DNA of 64,000 nt, taken from NCBI GenBank assembly GCA_934168245.1, contig CAKPMY010000002.1:62001-126000 (forward strand), read 5' to 3'. The stretch's first letter is position 1; each line of letters opens with the position of its first letter. Below the pieces are notes generated by a model, which saw only the letters and a list, made by a program, of their open reading frames with translations, did not search any database and had not been told where the DNA came from. Positions 1 to 7,242 of the stretch are shown one piece after another. The stretch is from an uncultured Bacilli bacterium. Its GTDB lineage: Bacteria > Bacillota_I > Bacilli_A > RF39 > UBA660. The position numbers and the translations under genes are program-made.

Positions 1-577
1 AGTTACTTCCTACTATAATCATAACTAATCCAAGTACTGTAAATAGTATAGATTTAGATAATTTCCAAACTTCTTCATCCTTTTCATCTTCTACTTTATT
101 TCTCATTAATGTAATTAAATAATAAATAAACACTAAGAAGCAAAGTATTAAGACAATTCCATCTCCTCTTGTAAAATTATTTACCATCTTCTTATCAAAT
201 ATATTATCTAAAAGAAGTACCGCAAATAATGTTGTTATAAGTAAGGTTATTGGTAATTCTTTTTTTACTGTATTATTTTTAACTACTAAAGGATGTATCA
301 CTGCCGCCACTCCCAGTATTAAAAGTATATTTAAAATATTACTTCCTATAACATTACCAAGTACTATATCAAATGATCCTGAAAGTAAACCTTTAACACT
401 AACGGCAAATTCCGGTGTACTTGTTCCAAATGCTACTATTGTAAGTCCAATTAACATCTTAGATACTTTAAAGTTTCTGGCTACATTACTAACACCATCT
501 ACAAATATATCGGCACCTTTTATTAGTACTATAAATCCAACTACTAATAAAATAATGTTAATAATTATATAAACCAC
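1..577 (-). CDS. CaCA family Na+/Ca2+ exchanger-like protein (partial, runs off left edge)
   Basis: Integral membrane antiporter of the calcium/cation exchanger family, which trades cytoplasmic Ca2+ for Na+ or H+. About 192 residues are visible and the C-terminal half is outside the window. The family alpha-1 repeat is clear: KGADIFVDG near residue 20, then GLTIVAFGTSTPEF, then GNVIGSNILNILLILG, carrying the conserved acidic and polar ion-binding residues. At least four hydrophobic helices follow. The start is uncertain. The in-frame GTG at 577 sits only one base after AAAGGA, so a near-cognate ATA or ATT slightly downstream is also possible. The gene directly follows the T-box terminator at 596-631, so it is the first gene controlled by that leader. 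Family assignment is firm; substrate is inferred. Confidence 0.85.
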   Translation of the reverse strand, partial: MVYIIINIILLVVGFIVLIKGADIFVDGVSNVARNFKVSKMLIGLTIVAFGTSTPEFAVSVKGLLSGSFDIVLGNVIGSNILNILLILGVAAVIHPLVVKNNTVKKELPITLLITTLFAVLLLDNIFDKKMVNNFTRGDGIVLILCFLVFIYYLITLMRNKVEDEKDEEVWKLSKSILFTVLGLVMIIVGSN

Positions 578-595
578 ATCCTTTCACAAATAAAT

Positions 596-818
596 AAAAA
601 CGACCAATCCATCCATAAGGACGAATTAGTCGTGGTACCACCTTAATTTATAAGTTTAAAATAAAAAACTTATCTTATCTACTATAACGCGTCACCGTAT
701 TTATCTTATCCATAAATCACAACTTGAAAGTGATCTTAATATTAACTTCAAACTCATTTCCACCTAACCATGAGCTCTCTAAATATCCATTAATATTACG
801 TCTTTCGCACTTGCTTTC
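596..818 (-). promoter_or_regulatory. T-box leader, isoleucine (ATC) specifier
   Basis: Read on the minus strand, the leader carries AGAGAGC followed by GGTTAGGTGGAA (Stem I), a specifier loop, a Stem III region, the T-box AAGGTGGTACCACGA, and a terminator. The Stem I base pairs as GAAAG with CTTTC, then a 10-bp helix TAATATTAAT with GTTAATATTA. The 3' strand of the internal loop between them is AGATCA, which places ATC (Ile) in the specifier position followed by the usual purine. The terminator helix is 14 bp with G-T wobbles (CGACTAATTCGTCC with GGATGGATTGGTCG) followed by TTTTTATT. Uncharged tRNA-Ile should favour read-through into the exchanger gene. Confidence 0.9.
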
Positions 819-824
819 CAAATT

Positions 825-853
825 AATATAGCATAATCTTTTACTTTTTACAA
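825..853 (-). promoter_or_regulatory. Promoter of the T-box leader
   Basis: Minus-strand TTGTAA (848-853) and TATATT (825-830) are separated by 17 bp, giving transcription from about position 818, just ahead of the T-box Stem I. Confidence 0.6.
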
Positions 854-856
854 GTC

Positions 857-1720
857 CTATTTTTTGATAAGTCTCTTTATACATACTCCATCTTTTCTTC
901 TTCCAACTATCTTCATATCATATTTTTCAGCCATTCTAAAAACGTCATCTCTTAAAAAGTCATTATCTTCACTTTGTTGAAATAATTTCCAAACTTTATG
1001 ACAAACATCTGGATCATCTAAATTAATCTCTTTAAAAAGTGAATCTAGTGTAACTCTCATCCCAGTAAATGGATTAGTACACCCTATTTTTTCTAAATTA
1101 ACATTAAAAGCCGAAACAAAATATAAAAAGATTGAACTTTTCTTATCTAAATTCTTATTAAATAAGTCTCCTGTTCTATACTTTGGTGTATAGTACTGTA
1201 TCTGATTTCCTAATGCTCCAGACATTACATAAGACTGATGTTTTCCTACTTGTAAGCCATCATAATCTATAAATTGAACTCTTCCATTCTCATCTATAAA
1301 TATATTATCACAAGTACACAAATCTGGAAAAATTACATCTTCTGCTCTTACTAACACATTCTCTATACTATTATGTCTTTTAGCATAAGCCCATAAATCT
1401 TCTCTATCCCTAAAACTCAAATCATTATCGATTTTATTATAATTAACACCTCTAGCACAAGGCATCATATATCCAACAAAAGTATTATTTTTATAAGCCG
1501 CTGCTGTTGGAATTAAAATTTCTTTCGCATTAGGCATTCTTTTAGCATCTAAAATTTTAAGTTCTAAGTCAACACCAATCTCTTTAAATATACGTAAAAC
1601 TGCTGGATCAAATACTTTTAAAATACTCCCATCTTTAAGTCTATAAACTCTAGCAAACTCCCCATTAGAAATAACCATTGATTTACTTAAAGTACTATCC
1701 GTAATAATTCTCTTATTCAT
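857..1720 (-). CDS. Protein-kinase-fold protein
   Basis: 287 residues with a recognisable but diverged kinase-like fold. A glycine-rich loop region GEFARVYRL is followed by an ATP-binding lysine in ILKVF near residue 35. A hinge-like segment GYMMPCARG comes next. The catalytic segment FPDLCTCDNIFID near residue 135 aligns with the HxDxxxxN loop but lacks the usual His. The metal-binding FIDYDGLQVG replaces DFG. The 'DNIFID...FIDYDGLQ' pattern resembles kinase-like proteins that accompany vWA and stress-response genes in bacteria, so it may be active or a pseudokinase. The start at 1720 follows GGAGGAGTTAGACT. It lies downstream of rtcB but behind that gene's terminator, so it is probably a separate transcript. 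The target is unknown. Confidence 0.6.
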   Translation of the reverse strand: MNKRIITDSTLSKSMVISNGEFARVYRLKDGSILKVFDPAVLRIFKEIGVDLELKILDAKRMPNAKEILIPTAAAYKNNTFVGYMMPCARGVNYNKIDNDLSFRDREDLWAYAKRHNSIENVLVRAEDVIFPDLCTCDNIFIDENGRVQFIDYDGLQVGKHQSYVMSGALGNQIQYYTPKYRTGDLFNKNLDKKSSIFLYFVSAFNVNLEKIGCTNPFTGMRVTLDSLFKEINLDDPDVCHKVWKLFQQSEDNDFLRDDVFRMAEKYDMKIVGRRKDGVCIKRLIKK

Positions 1721-1792
1721 AGTCTAACTCCTCCAACGTGTTTCATATTATACCACAACTCCTAATTTTTTCAAACTAAATGTAAATCAATC

Positions 1793-1817
1793 AAAAAAGT
1801 CATCACTCTGATGACTT
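1793..1817 (-). terminator. Intrinsic terminator after rtcB
   Basis: Minus-strand AAGTCATC-AGAGT-GATGACTT hairpin followed by a T run. Between it and the rtcB stop codon is a short CTATAT-type simple repeat (1829-1849). Confidence 0.8.
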
Positions 1818-1849
1818 AAATTATCTATATCTATATCTATATATACTTA

Positions 1850-3064
1850 TTACTTCTTCCAGCTTGGTACTGCTTCTACGGCCTTAAAGTTATATACTGG
1901 TTTAATTATTTTTATAACTTCTACTGTTGGAATAATATGTTCTAATATTTCTTCAATAGACTTATAGGCAAAAGGTGCTTCATCTTTAGTCTCTTCTGTT
2001 ACTGAAGTTGTATAAATATTTGCCATTGACTTCTTGTACTCTTCTAAATCAATTATCTCCATAGCCTTCGCTCTAGACATAACTCTTCCTGCTCCATGTG
2101 GTGCCGAATTATTCCAATCTAAATTACCTATACCTTTACCAATAATACAACCATCTCTCATATTAATTGGGATAATTACTTGTTCTCCCTTCTTCGCAGA
2201 AATGGCTCCTTTTCTTACTATATTATCTTCAAAAGATATATAATTATGAACAGATTCAAAGTAATTATTAATACTCCATCCCATATATTCAGCAATTCTT
2301 TTTGCCATAGTATATCTATTTAAAACAGCAAACTCTTGGCATAATTTCATATCGTGTAAATAAGCCTCTCGTTGTTCACCTTCTAAATAGGCTAATTCAT
2401 ATGGAATTTTATTTTTATTCTCTTCCATTTCTTTCTTTAATAAAACTAATGTCTCTTGTATCTCTTGTTCCTTACCCAATTCTTTATATGTTTTTAATAC
2501 TTCATCTTTTCTTCGGTAATATTCTAATAAATCATGATTACAAATCTTATCTGCTAAATCTTGATAGTAGTTAGCAACTTGTACTCCTAAATTTCTAGAT
2601 CCAGAATGGATTACTAAATATTTATCTCCATCATCTGCAACGTCTACTTCGATGAAATGATTTCCTCCACCCAATGAACCTATTGAATTTTCGATCCATT
2701 GATTATGTATTAAATCATCATAACAATATAATTGTTTAAGGTCAAAATCGGCTATTTTAGTATCGTTAACATTCATCCCACTTGGTATACTATTATTAAT
2801 AAATTCATCTAACTTTTTAAAATCTATCTCTACTTTTCCCAAGTTAGCACAAAACATTCCACAGCCAATATCTACCCCAACTATATTTGGAATAACTTTA
2901 TCTCCCAAATCACCTGTAAAGCCAATTACACACCCTTTACCAGCATGTACATCTGGCATTATTCTTATTTTACTATTTTTAAAAGCCTCTTGCTCTAATA
3001 ATAAATCTATTTGATTAACGGCTTTTTCATCAATATTATCTGTAAATATTTTTAAATCGCGCAT
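1850..3064 (-). CDS. rtcB: RtcB-family RNA-splicing/repair ligase
   Basis: 404-residue RtcB-type ligase, which joins 2',3'-cyclic phosphate or 3'-phosphate RNA ends to 5'-OH ends using GTP and Mn2+. The metal site is visible as D65 and C68 in GVDIGCGM, H136 in GGGNHFIEV and H153 in IHSGSRNLG. The nucleotide-accepting histidine is H323 in SAPHGAGRVMSR. The protein is shorter than the ~480-residue archaeal form, as is usual for the compact bacterial RtcB2-like group. The ATG at 3064 follows GGATGAGGCAGG. It is 48 bp downstream of the DUF2828/vWA gene and probably co-transcribed. RtcB beside a TROVE/vWA-type protein recalls bacterial Ro60 (Rsr)-RtcB operons, so a role in RNA damage repair is likely. 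Confidence 0.93.
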   Translation of the reverse strand: MRDLKIFTDNIDEKAVNQIDLLLEQEAFKNSKIRIMPDVHAGKGCVIGFTGDLGDKVIPNIVGVDIGCGMFCANLGKVEIDFKKLDEFINNSIPSGMNVNDTKIADFDLKQLYCYDDLIHNQWIENSIGSLGGGNHFIEVDVADDGDKYLVIHSGSRNLGVQVANYYQDLADKICNHDLLEYYRRKDEVLKTYKELGKEQEIQETLVLLKKEMEENKNKIPYELAYLEGEQREAYLHDMKLCQEFAVLNRYTMAKRIAEYMGWSINNYFESVHNYISFEDNIVRKGAISAKKGEQVIIPINMRDGCIIGKGIGNLDWNNSAPHGAGRVMSRAKAMEIIDLEEYKKSMANIYTTSVTEETKDEAPFAYKSIEEILEHIIPTVEVIKIIKPVYNFKAVEAVPSWKK

Positions 3065-3112
3065 CCTGCCTCATCCTTTCTTACTTTAACTATATAGTTT
3101 TTTTACTTCTTG

Positions 3113-4546
3113 TCATTTTTTAAGCATCTCAAGATAAATTGCTAACTTTTCTAACATTACATTACTAGGTGTATATTCCTCTATTGTTAAAAGATTCTCT
3201 AAGATATTAGTAGAAAAACCAGTAACCATCGCTACATCACTATCAAACTTAGTTGTAGGAACTCCAGAAATTCTACCAGCAACATTCCAAAATATAATTT
3301 TTGGTAATTTATAGCCTTCACTTTTAAATGCTTCTCTCCAGCCTTCTAAATTAGTACCATTTTCTGAATAAACTCCTTTATCAAATTCCATATCTGAAAT
3401 AATTAATAAATGACTTGGTAATTCTTCCTGTTCTAATTTATTTTCTTTGGCTACTTCAAGTATTAATTCCATTGCTTTATCTATATCTGTATTTTCTACA
3501 TAACAAGGAACATTATATACTTTTTCTCTTATATTCTCTCCCTTTACTTCGCATAAATAAGGTTTTCTTGAAAAAGTCATAAAATGATTCTTAAAAAAAC
3601 CTGTATTTCTCTCTGCTGTATATATCGCAAGACCTACTGCTGTAGCATAAGGTATACAACCACAACAAGTCATAGATCCAGACGTATCGGCCATAACTAA
3701 AACATTAGTTGAACAACCCTTTAATACATCTTTCTGATTATTCCACATCAAATCATATAACTCATCATCTAAATTTGCTCCAAATAATAAGTCTTTAACA
3801 ATCTCATATGCCAATAACCCTTCTGTATTAATCTTTTTATTTCCTTCTTTTACTTGTTCCTTATACAGAGAATACTCTAAAGCCATTCTCTTCATATAAG
3901 CATTTCTATACTTCATTAAAGCCTTAGTAGGTACCTTACTAAAATCAATATTTTCATATTTCTTATCAGTTAAATTCTTCTCTACTATATTAAGTTTATC
4001 CCTTAACTTGGCTAAAGTCTTTCTATATTCTTTTTCTGAAATACCTAATCCCTTCATAATCTTTTTAGCAAGACTATTATTAACACCATGAGTTCTATGA
4101 CTTGGTAACCATTTTGCTAATAATGATGGATTACTACTTTCTAAGTCAATTTCTAATTGTTCTTTAATCAAAGATATAACTTCATCATTTATAGAAGTAT
4201 CTATTCCTTCTAAAATGTAATCATATCTACCTAACTCACTAATAAAAGGTAATACTCTTAAAGCACTAGTAGGATGATTAATACATAATTCTCTAAAAAT
4301 AGTCTTAAATATTTTTCTTTCTCCCTTACCACCTCTAATATCTAATACATAAAGTAAATTAGCAAGTGCTAAGTCTTCATCTTCCATTAAAGCACTATTA
4401 AATAATCTAATCATCTCATCTGTAGAATTATATCTACTAAGCATTGTAAAAACATCTAAATTACTATCATATGTTGTTCTATAATACTCTGATCCTTTAG
4501 TATTAATAATTGTACTTTTCTTCATCATTCCTTCTAATAATTTCAT
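3113..4546 (-). CDS. DUF2828/TROVE-like protein with C-terminal vWA domain
   Basis: 477 residues from the ATG at 4546, preferred because GGAGGCAATACTT precedes it; an in-frame GTG at 4561 would add five residues. The helical N-terminal part has the DUF2828-type landmarks RGGKGER, LLAKWLPSHRT, EYRKTLAKLRDKL and VPTKALMKYRNAYMKR. The C-terminal half is a vWA domain with a MIDAS motif DTSGSM and the LLIISDMEFD strand. The architecture parallels Ro60/TROVE proteins, where HEAT-like helices bind structured or misfolded RNA. Placement directly upstream of rtcB supports an RNA-surveillance role, but RNA binding is inferred. It is one of only three intact genes here ending in TGA. Confidence 0.75.
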   Translation of the reverse strand: MKLLEGMMKKSTIINTKGSEYYRTTYDSNLDVFTMLSRYNSTDEMIRLFNSALMEDEDLALANLLYVLDIRGGKGERKIFKTIFRELCINHPTSALRVLPFISELGRYDYILEGIDTSINDEVISLIKEQLEIDLESSNPSLLAKWLPSHRTHGVNNSLAKKIMKGLGISEKEYRKTLAKLRDKLNIVEKNLTDKKYENIDFSKVPTKALMKYRNAYMKRMALEYSLYKEQVKEGNKKINTEGLLAYEIVKDLLFGANLDDELYDLMWNNQKDVLKGCSTNVLVMADTSGSMTCCGCIPYATAVGLAIYTAERNTGFFKNHFMTFSRKPYLCEVKGENIREKVYNVPCYVENTDIDKAMELILEVAKENKLEQEELPSHLLIISDMEFDKGVYSENGTNLEGWREAFKSEGYKLPKIIFWNVAGRISGVPTTKFDSDVAMVTGFSTNILENLLTIEEYTPSNVMLEKLAIYLEMLKK

Positions 4547-4756
4547 AAGTATTGCCTCCACTTCTCATATTCAAGCCACAACGGATCCCTCTAAATACTG
4601 GAAAGTTCTCCGCAAATTTTATGTCCAGCGCATTCTAACCCTCAAAATTTTATTTGCTGTATATGGCTTTCTTCCAAGACACATCTAACTATTAATTACT
4701 TAATATCCTCTTTTTTCTATTAGGCTGTTCGTGTCTTTTCCCTTTGTGTGATTTAA
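4547..4756 (-). promoter_or_regulatory. Long structured 5' leader of the DUF2828-rtcB operon
   Basis: About 200 non-coding bases separate the preceding terminator from the DUF2828 start. The minus-strand RNA can form an AAGACAC/GTGTCTT helix closing a CTAA/TTAG hairpin, and a CTGGA/TCCAG hairpin nearer the gene. The 10-mer TTTAGAGGGA (minus strand, 4586-4595) recurs in the leader of the neighbouring gene. It may be an autoregulatory or Y-RNA-like element. I cannot show that it matches a known Y RNA. Confidence 0.45.
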
Positions 4757-4773
4757 GTATATACCAAAATAAA

Positions 4774-4799
4774 TAAAAAAAGGTCGCGAAAAAAGCGAC
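4774..4799 (-). terminator. Intrinsic terminator after the small helical protein gene
   Basis: Minus-strand GTCGC-TTTTTTC-GCGAC hairpin followed by CCTTTTTTT, just past the stop codon at 4811. Confidence 0.75.
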
Positions 4800-4810
4800 A
4801 AAAAAAACAC

Positions 4811-5179
4811 CTACAATGAGGCGCTACAAAAAGTGAATAGATAATTATTTACTTGACCTAAGTCATAAATTTTATTATCTAAGCAGTAAGATATAACTTG
4901 ATCAAATCTACTATTACTTAAAGAATATCCAGCAGAGTTTAATAATTTATTAAAATCATTTCTTTCTAATCTTAAAGCCAAACATAATTTTATAATTACA
5001 TTTCTACGAGGAATATACTCACTATCACATCTTATCTTAGAAAATAACTTTCTATCTATATCTCCCTTTTTATAAATTTCCGAATCTTTATGACCACTCT
5101 CATCAATAAATGAAAAAAGTATCTCATTAAAACTCGTTTGTTCTATGTGACTTAAATAGTCTTTACAACTTTCTATCAT
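4811..5179 (-). CDS. Small helical (HTH-like) protein of the RNA-repair cassette
   Basis: 122 residues, largely helical. The core reads IYKKGDIDRKLFSKIRCDSEYIPRR, then LCLALRLERNDFNKLLNSAGYSL, then a C-terminal FDQVISYCLDNKIYDLGQVNNYLF. From memory this resembles a helical module found alone or fused to macro domains in Bacillota, with an Xre-like helix-turn-helix pattern, so it could be a regulator of the adjacent operon. The ATG at 5179 follows AGGAGGCTCAT. Its leader shares a motif with the DUF2828 leader, which suggests common regulation. DNA or RNA binding has not been shown. Confidence 0.55.
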   Translation of the reverse strand: MIESCKDYLSHIEQTSFNEILFSFIDESGHKDSEIYKKGDIDRKLFSKIRCDSEYIPRRNVIIKLCLALRLERNDFNKLLNSAGYSLSNSRFDQVISYCLDNKIYDLGQVNNYLFTFCSASL

Positions 5180-5340
5180 ATGAGCCTCCTATATCTTTTT
5201 AATCACAAACCCATTCGTGTATTTTTCAATCATAAGGTTTCATTCCCTACAATCTTTAATAGGATTCCTCTCATATAAATTGTTTAAATCACATGAGTCC
5301 CTCTAAAGAACTCGCTAACAGCATATCACACTCCACATTT
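5180..5340 (-). promoter_or_regulatory. Structured 5' leader sharing a motif with the DUF2828 leader
   Basis: The minus strand has a hairpin GAGTTC-TTTAGAG-GGACTC (5295-5313) whose loop and 3' arm contain TTTAGAGGGA, identical over 10 bases to the DUF2828 leader at 4586-4595. Sequence around it is alignable too (GCGAG before; ATGTGATTTAAA versus TTGTGGCTTGAA after). The leader also holds a 14-codon ORF (5189-5233, MIEKYTNGFVIKKI) whose stop overlaps the ribosome site of the downstream gene. Confidence 0.5.
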
Positions 5341-5344
5341 TTTT

Positions 5345-5384
5345 TCAAGAAAAAACTAAATTCTACTTCGAATCTAGTTCTAAA
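5345..5384 (-). terminator. Terminator downstream of the glycosylase-like gene
   Basis: Minus-strand CTAGATTC-GAAGTA-GAATTTAG, an 8-bp stem with one wobble, then TTTTTTC. It is nearly identical to the divIVA terminator at 6225-6253, with compensating base changes in the stem. Confidence 0.75.
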
Positions 5385-5386
5385 AC
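5350..5386. repeat. 37-bp direct repeat, left copy
   Basis: Matches 6225-6261 in the same orientation with four mismatches. On the minus strand it contains codons like the last few of divIVA (LELDSK-stop versus LELDPK-stop) plus a terminator. The two copies bracket the glycosylase-like gene. Confidence 0.7.
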
Positions 5387-5413
5387 AATACTTATATTAC
5401 TTCATAACTATCC

Positions 5414-6097
5414 TTAACTTTCAACCCACCTATTATCTTCCCATACCATATTAAATTCTTCAGAGTTATTAGCATTTTCGTTCCATATATAATGTTCAAC
5501 ATCAGCTATATTTAACTTCAAATCTCCACAAGCACTTTCAAATAATTGAACTGCATACTTATCATTAACTTTTCTTCCAACTATTTCTGATATTTTATTT
5601 TTAATATGTACATCTGGTTTAACCGTATTAGCTCCCAAAAGCATTCTAATATATTGATATGTTGCAAATCCAATACCCTTAACACCAAACTTATCATAAT
5701 CAAGAACTCTAGTATCATTTGCCCATTTTCTAAGGGAAATTAATTCATCATCTCCTTCATATAAATTCGAGATTTCAATTAATCTATTACACAAATCATG
5801 TAATATCCTAACTCTTTCTGGATGATTATAATTCCAACACTCACTAAAATTTTGGACACCAACAGTATTTATCAATTCTACTAACTCATCAAGTTTCAAT
5901 ATATTTGGATATTTATTTTGAAAATACGTAATTCTAGGAACAACAAAAGTATAATATTTTCTATTTATAGACAAAGTAGCATCTAAACACACCAAAACAG
6001 CACTCTTATAATTTCAAAGAGACTTTGTCTCTACATTCTCCATATCAATACTTGACAAATATCTTTTTAATAAAACTAAATCATTTCCACTTTTCAT
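5414..6097 (-). pseudogene. HhH-GPD-like DNA glycosylase family protein, interrupted by an in-frame TGA
   Basis: An open frame of about 193 residues reads as a helix-hairpin-helix glycosylase-like protein. The hallmark is VKGIGFATYQYIRMLLG near residue 105, followed by KPDVHIKNKISEIVGRKV, which aligns with the HhH and the catalytic-Asp (D128) region of endonuclease III-type enzymes. The only well-placed ATG is at 6097, eight bases after AGGTGG. It reads 27 codons (MKSGNDLVLLKRYL...) in the same frame and then meets TGA at 6016-6014. Without that stop the product would be 227 residues. A TTG at 5995 would give the 193-residue form but has no good ribosome site. Either the gene is broken, the stop is read through, or there is a sequence error. 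Repair function is inferred. Confidence 0.55.
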
Positions 6098-6224
6098 ATG
6101 CTACACCACCTAATATATTATCAAACATCTAAATATAAAGCCGTAATACATAAGTTCACTATACAACCTATATATTTCTAAATCAACTATATCTTAATGA
6201 AAAGTATTTTTCCATCTTTTTATA

Positions 6225-6253
6225 AAAAAACTAAATCCTACTTCGGATCTAGT
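6225..6253 (-). terminator. divIVA terminator overlapping the stop codon
   Basis: Eight-bp stem with loop GAAGTA that contains the divIVA stop codon, followed by seven T. Confidence 0.8.
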
Positions 6254-6261
6254 TCCAACAC
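6225..6261. repeat. 37-bp direct repeat, right copy (3' end of divIVA)
   Basis: Native copy: it covers the last codons of divIVA and its terminator (minus strand CTAGATCC-GAAGTA-GGATTTAG then TTTTTTT). See 5350-5386 for the second copy. Confidence 0.7.
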
Positions 6262-6675
6262 TTCTATCTCTTCAACAACAGCCATCTGTTGCTCCATTAT
6301 TATTTTTAATTTACGTTTAAATATTTTTAAATTTCTCTCTAAGATATCTGCTTTATTCTCTATTTTTTCTGCTCTAAGTAATGACTCATTTACTATTCTA
6401 CTCGCATTACCTTTAGCGTCTCCAATAATCATTTCAGCCTCAGTTCTAGCCATCTTCTTAATATTATCGCCAGTCTCTTCTGCCTTTAATATCGCCATAT
6501 TCAAAGTCTTCTCTAGATTCTTATAATGCTCTAGCTCTCTCTTTAATGACTCAATCTCTTCATTTTGTTTTTTACATCTTGAAACAATACTCTCAGTTTG
6601 AACTATTACATCACTAATGAATCTATTTACTTCTTCTCGATTGTAACCATTTGTCTCATAACTAAACTTTTCCAA
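6238..6675 (-). CDS. divIVA: DivIVA-domain cell-division/polarity protein
   Basis: 145-residue coiled-coil protein. The N-terminus YETNGYNREEVNRFISDVI is the DivIVA lipid-binding domain (GYNREEV-D type). Continuous heptads run from about residue 30 to 135, as expected for a membrane-curvature-sensing scaffold. The start is probably TTG at 6675, since GGGGGA lies six bases upstream and no ATG fits. It follows sepF by 30 bp, the classical Bacillota division order, so the two are likely co-transcribed. It is shorter than Bacillus DivIVA (~164), and the C-terminal tail EVLELDPK is acidic. Confidence 0.88.
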   Translation of the reverse strand: MEKFSYETNGYNREEVNRFISDVIVQTESIVSRCKKQNEEIESLKRELEHYKNLEKTLNMAILKAEETGDNIKKMARTEAEMIIGDAKGNASRIVNESLLRAEKIENKADILERNLKIFKRKLKIIMEQQMAVVEEIEVLELDPK

Positions 6676-6705
6676 AATGATTCCCCCTATATTAATTCAA
6701 AACTC

Positions 6706-7161
6706 CTAGAAAAAATCATCATCTTCTTTATCTGACTTCTCTTCTTTTTTGCCTGCCTTAGCCCCTGTATTTTTATTAACTCCCTCATCACTAATCTTGC
6801 CTTCTACATTTACATTATTAGGAGTACATAAGAAAATACCTCCTCCTAATTTTTGTAATCCACCATCGATGGCATAAATAGTACCGTATAAAAAGTCTAC
6901 TATACGTTTTGCTTGATCTGGAGTAACTCTCTTTAAATTAACAACAACAGCATTCCTATTCTTTAAATAATCTGCTATTTGTTGACTTTCAGAATATGCT
7001 CTTGGTTCTAAAAGCATCATCTTACTACCAGCCATACCATTCTCTGCATGATATGCCTCTCTTGAAGTCTTATAGAAAGTCTCTTCTACTGCTCCATCTA
7101 CTTCTGGATCGCCATCTCCATCACTGCCAACTAATTTATCTATAAATTTATTAAAAGCCAT
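6706..7161 (-). CDS. sepF: SepF cell-division protein
   Basis: 151 residues. An N-terminal amphipathic [12 protein letters not shown] segment can act as a membrane anchor. The SepF domain (about residues 45-120) has [46 protein letters not shown] features and the [11 protein letters not shown] end strand. SepF ties FtsZ to the membrane and can replace FtsA. The C-terminus is a Lys/Glu/Asp-rich tail ([14 protein letters not shown]). Start ATG at 7161 follows GGAGGATGAGTT. Confidence 0.92.
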   Translation of the reverse strand: MAFNKFIDKLVGSDGDGDPEVDGAVEETFYKTSREAYHAENGMAGSKMMLLEPRAYSESQQIADYLKNRNAVVVNLKRVTPDQAKRIVDFLYGTIYAIDGGLQKLGGGIFLCTPNNVNVEGKISDEGVNKNTGAKAGKKEEKSDKEDDDFF

Positions 7162-7242
7162 AACTCATCCTCCACTATCAAAATATAATTACTATAAAAT
7201 ATTCTATCATAAATATCTAACAAATAAAAGTCTTAAATTATT

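Noticed and set aside
1829..1849. CTATAT simple repeat as a functional element
   Set aside because: Only about three units beyond the rtcB stop; no sign of a role.
3113..6016. Genetic code 4 (TGA as Trp)
   Set aside because: Trp is encoded by TGG throughout, no long gene contains TGA, and TGA acts as stop in an ATGA overlap at 53525-53528.
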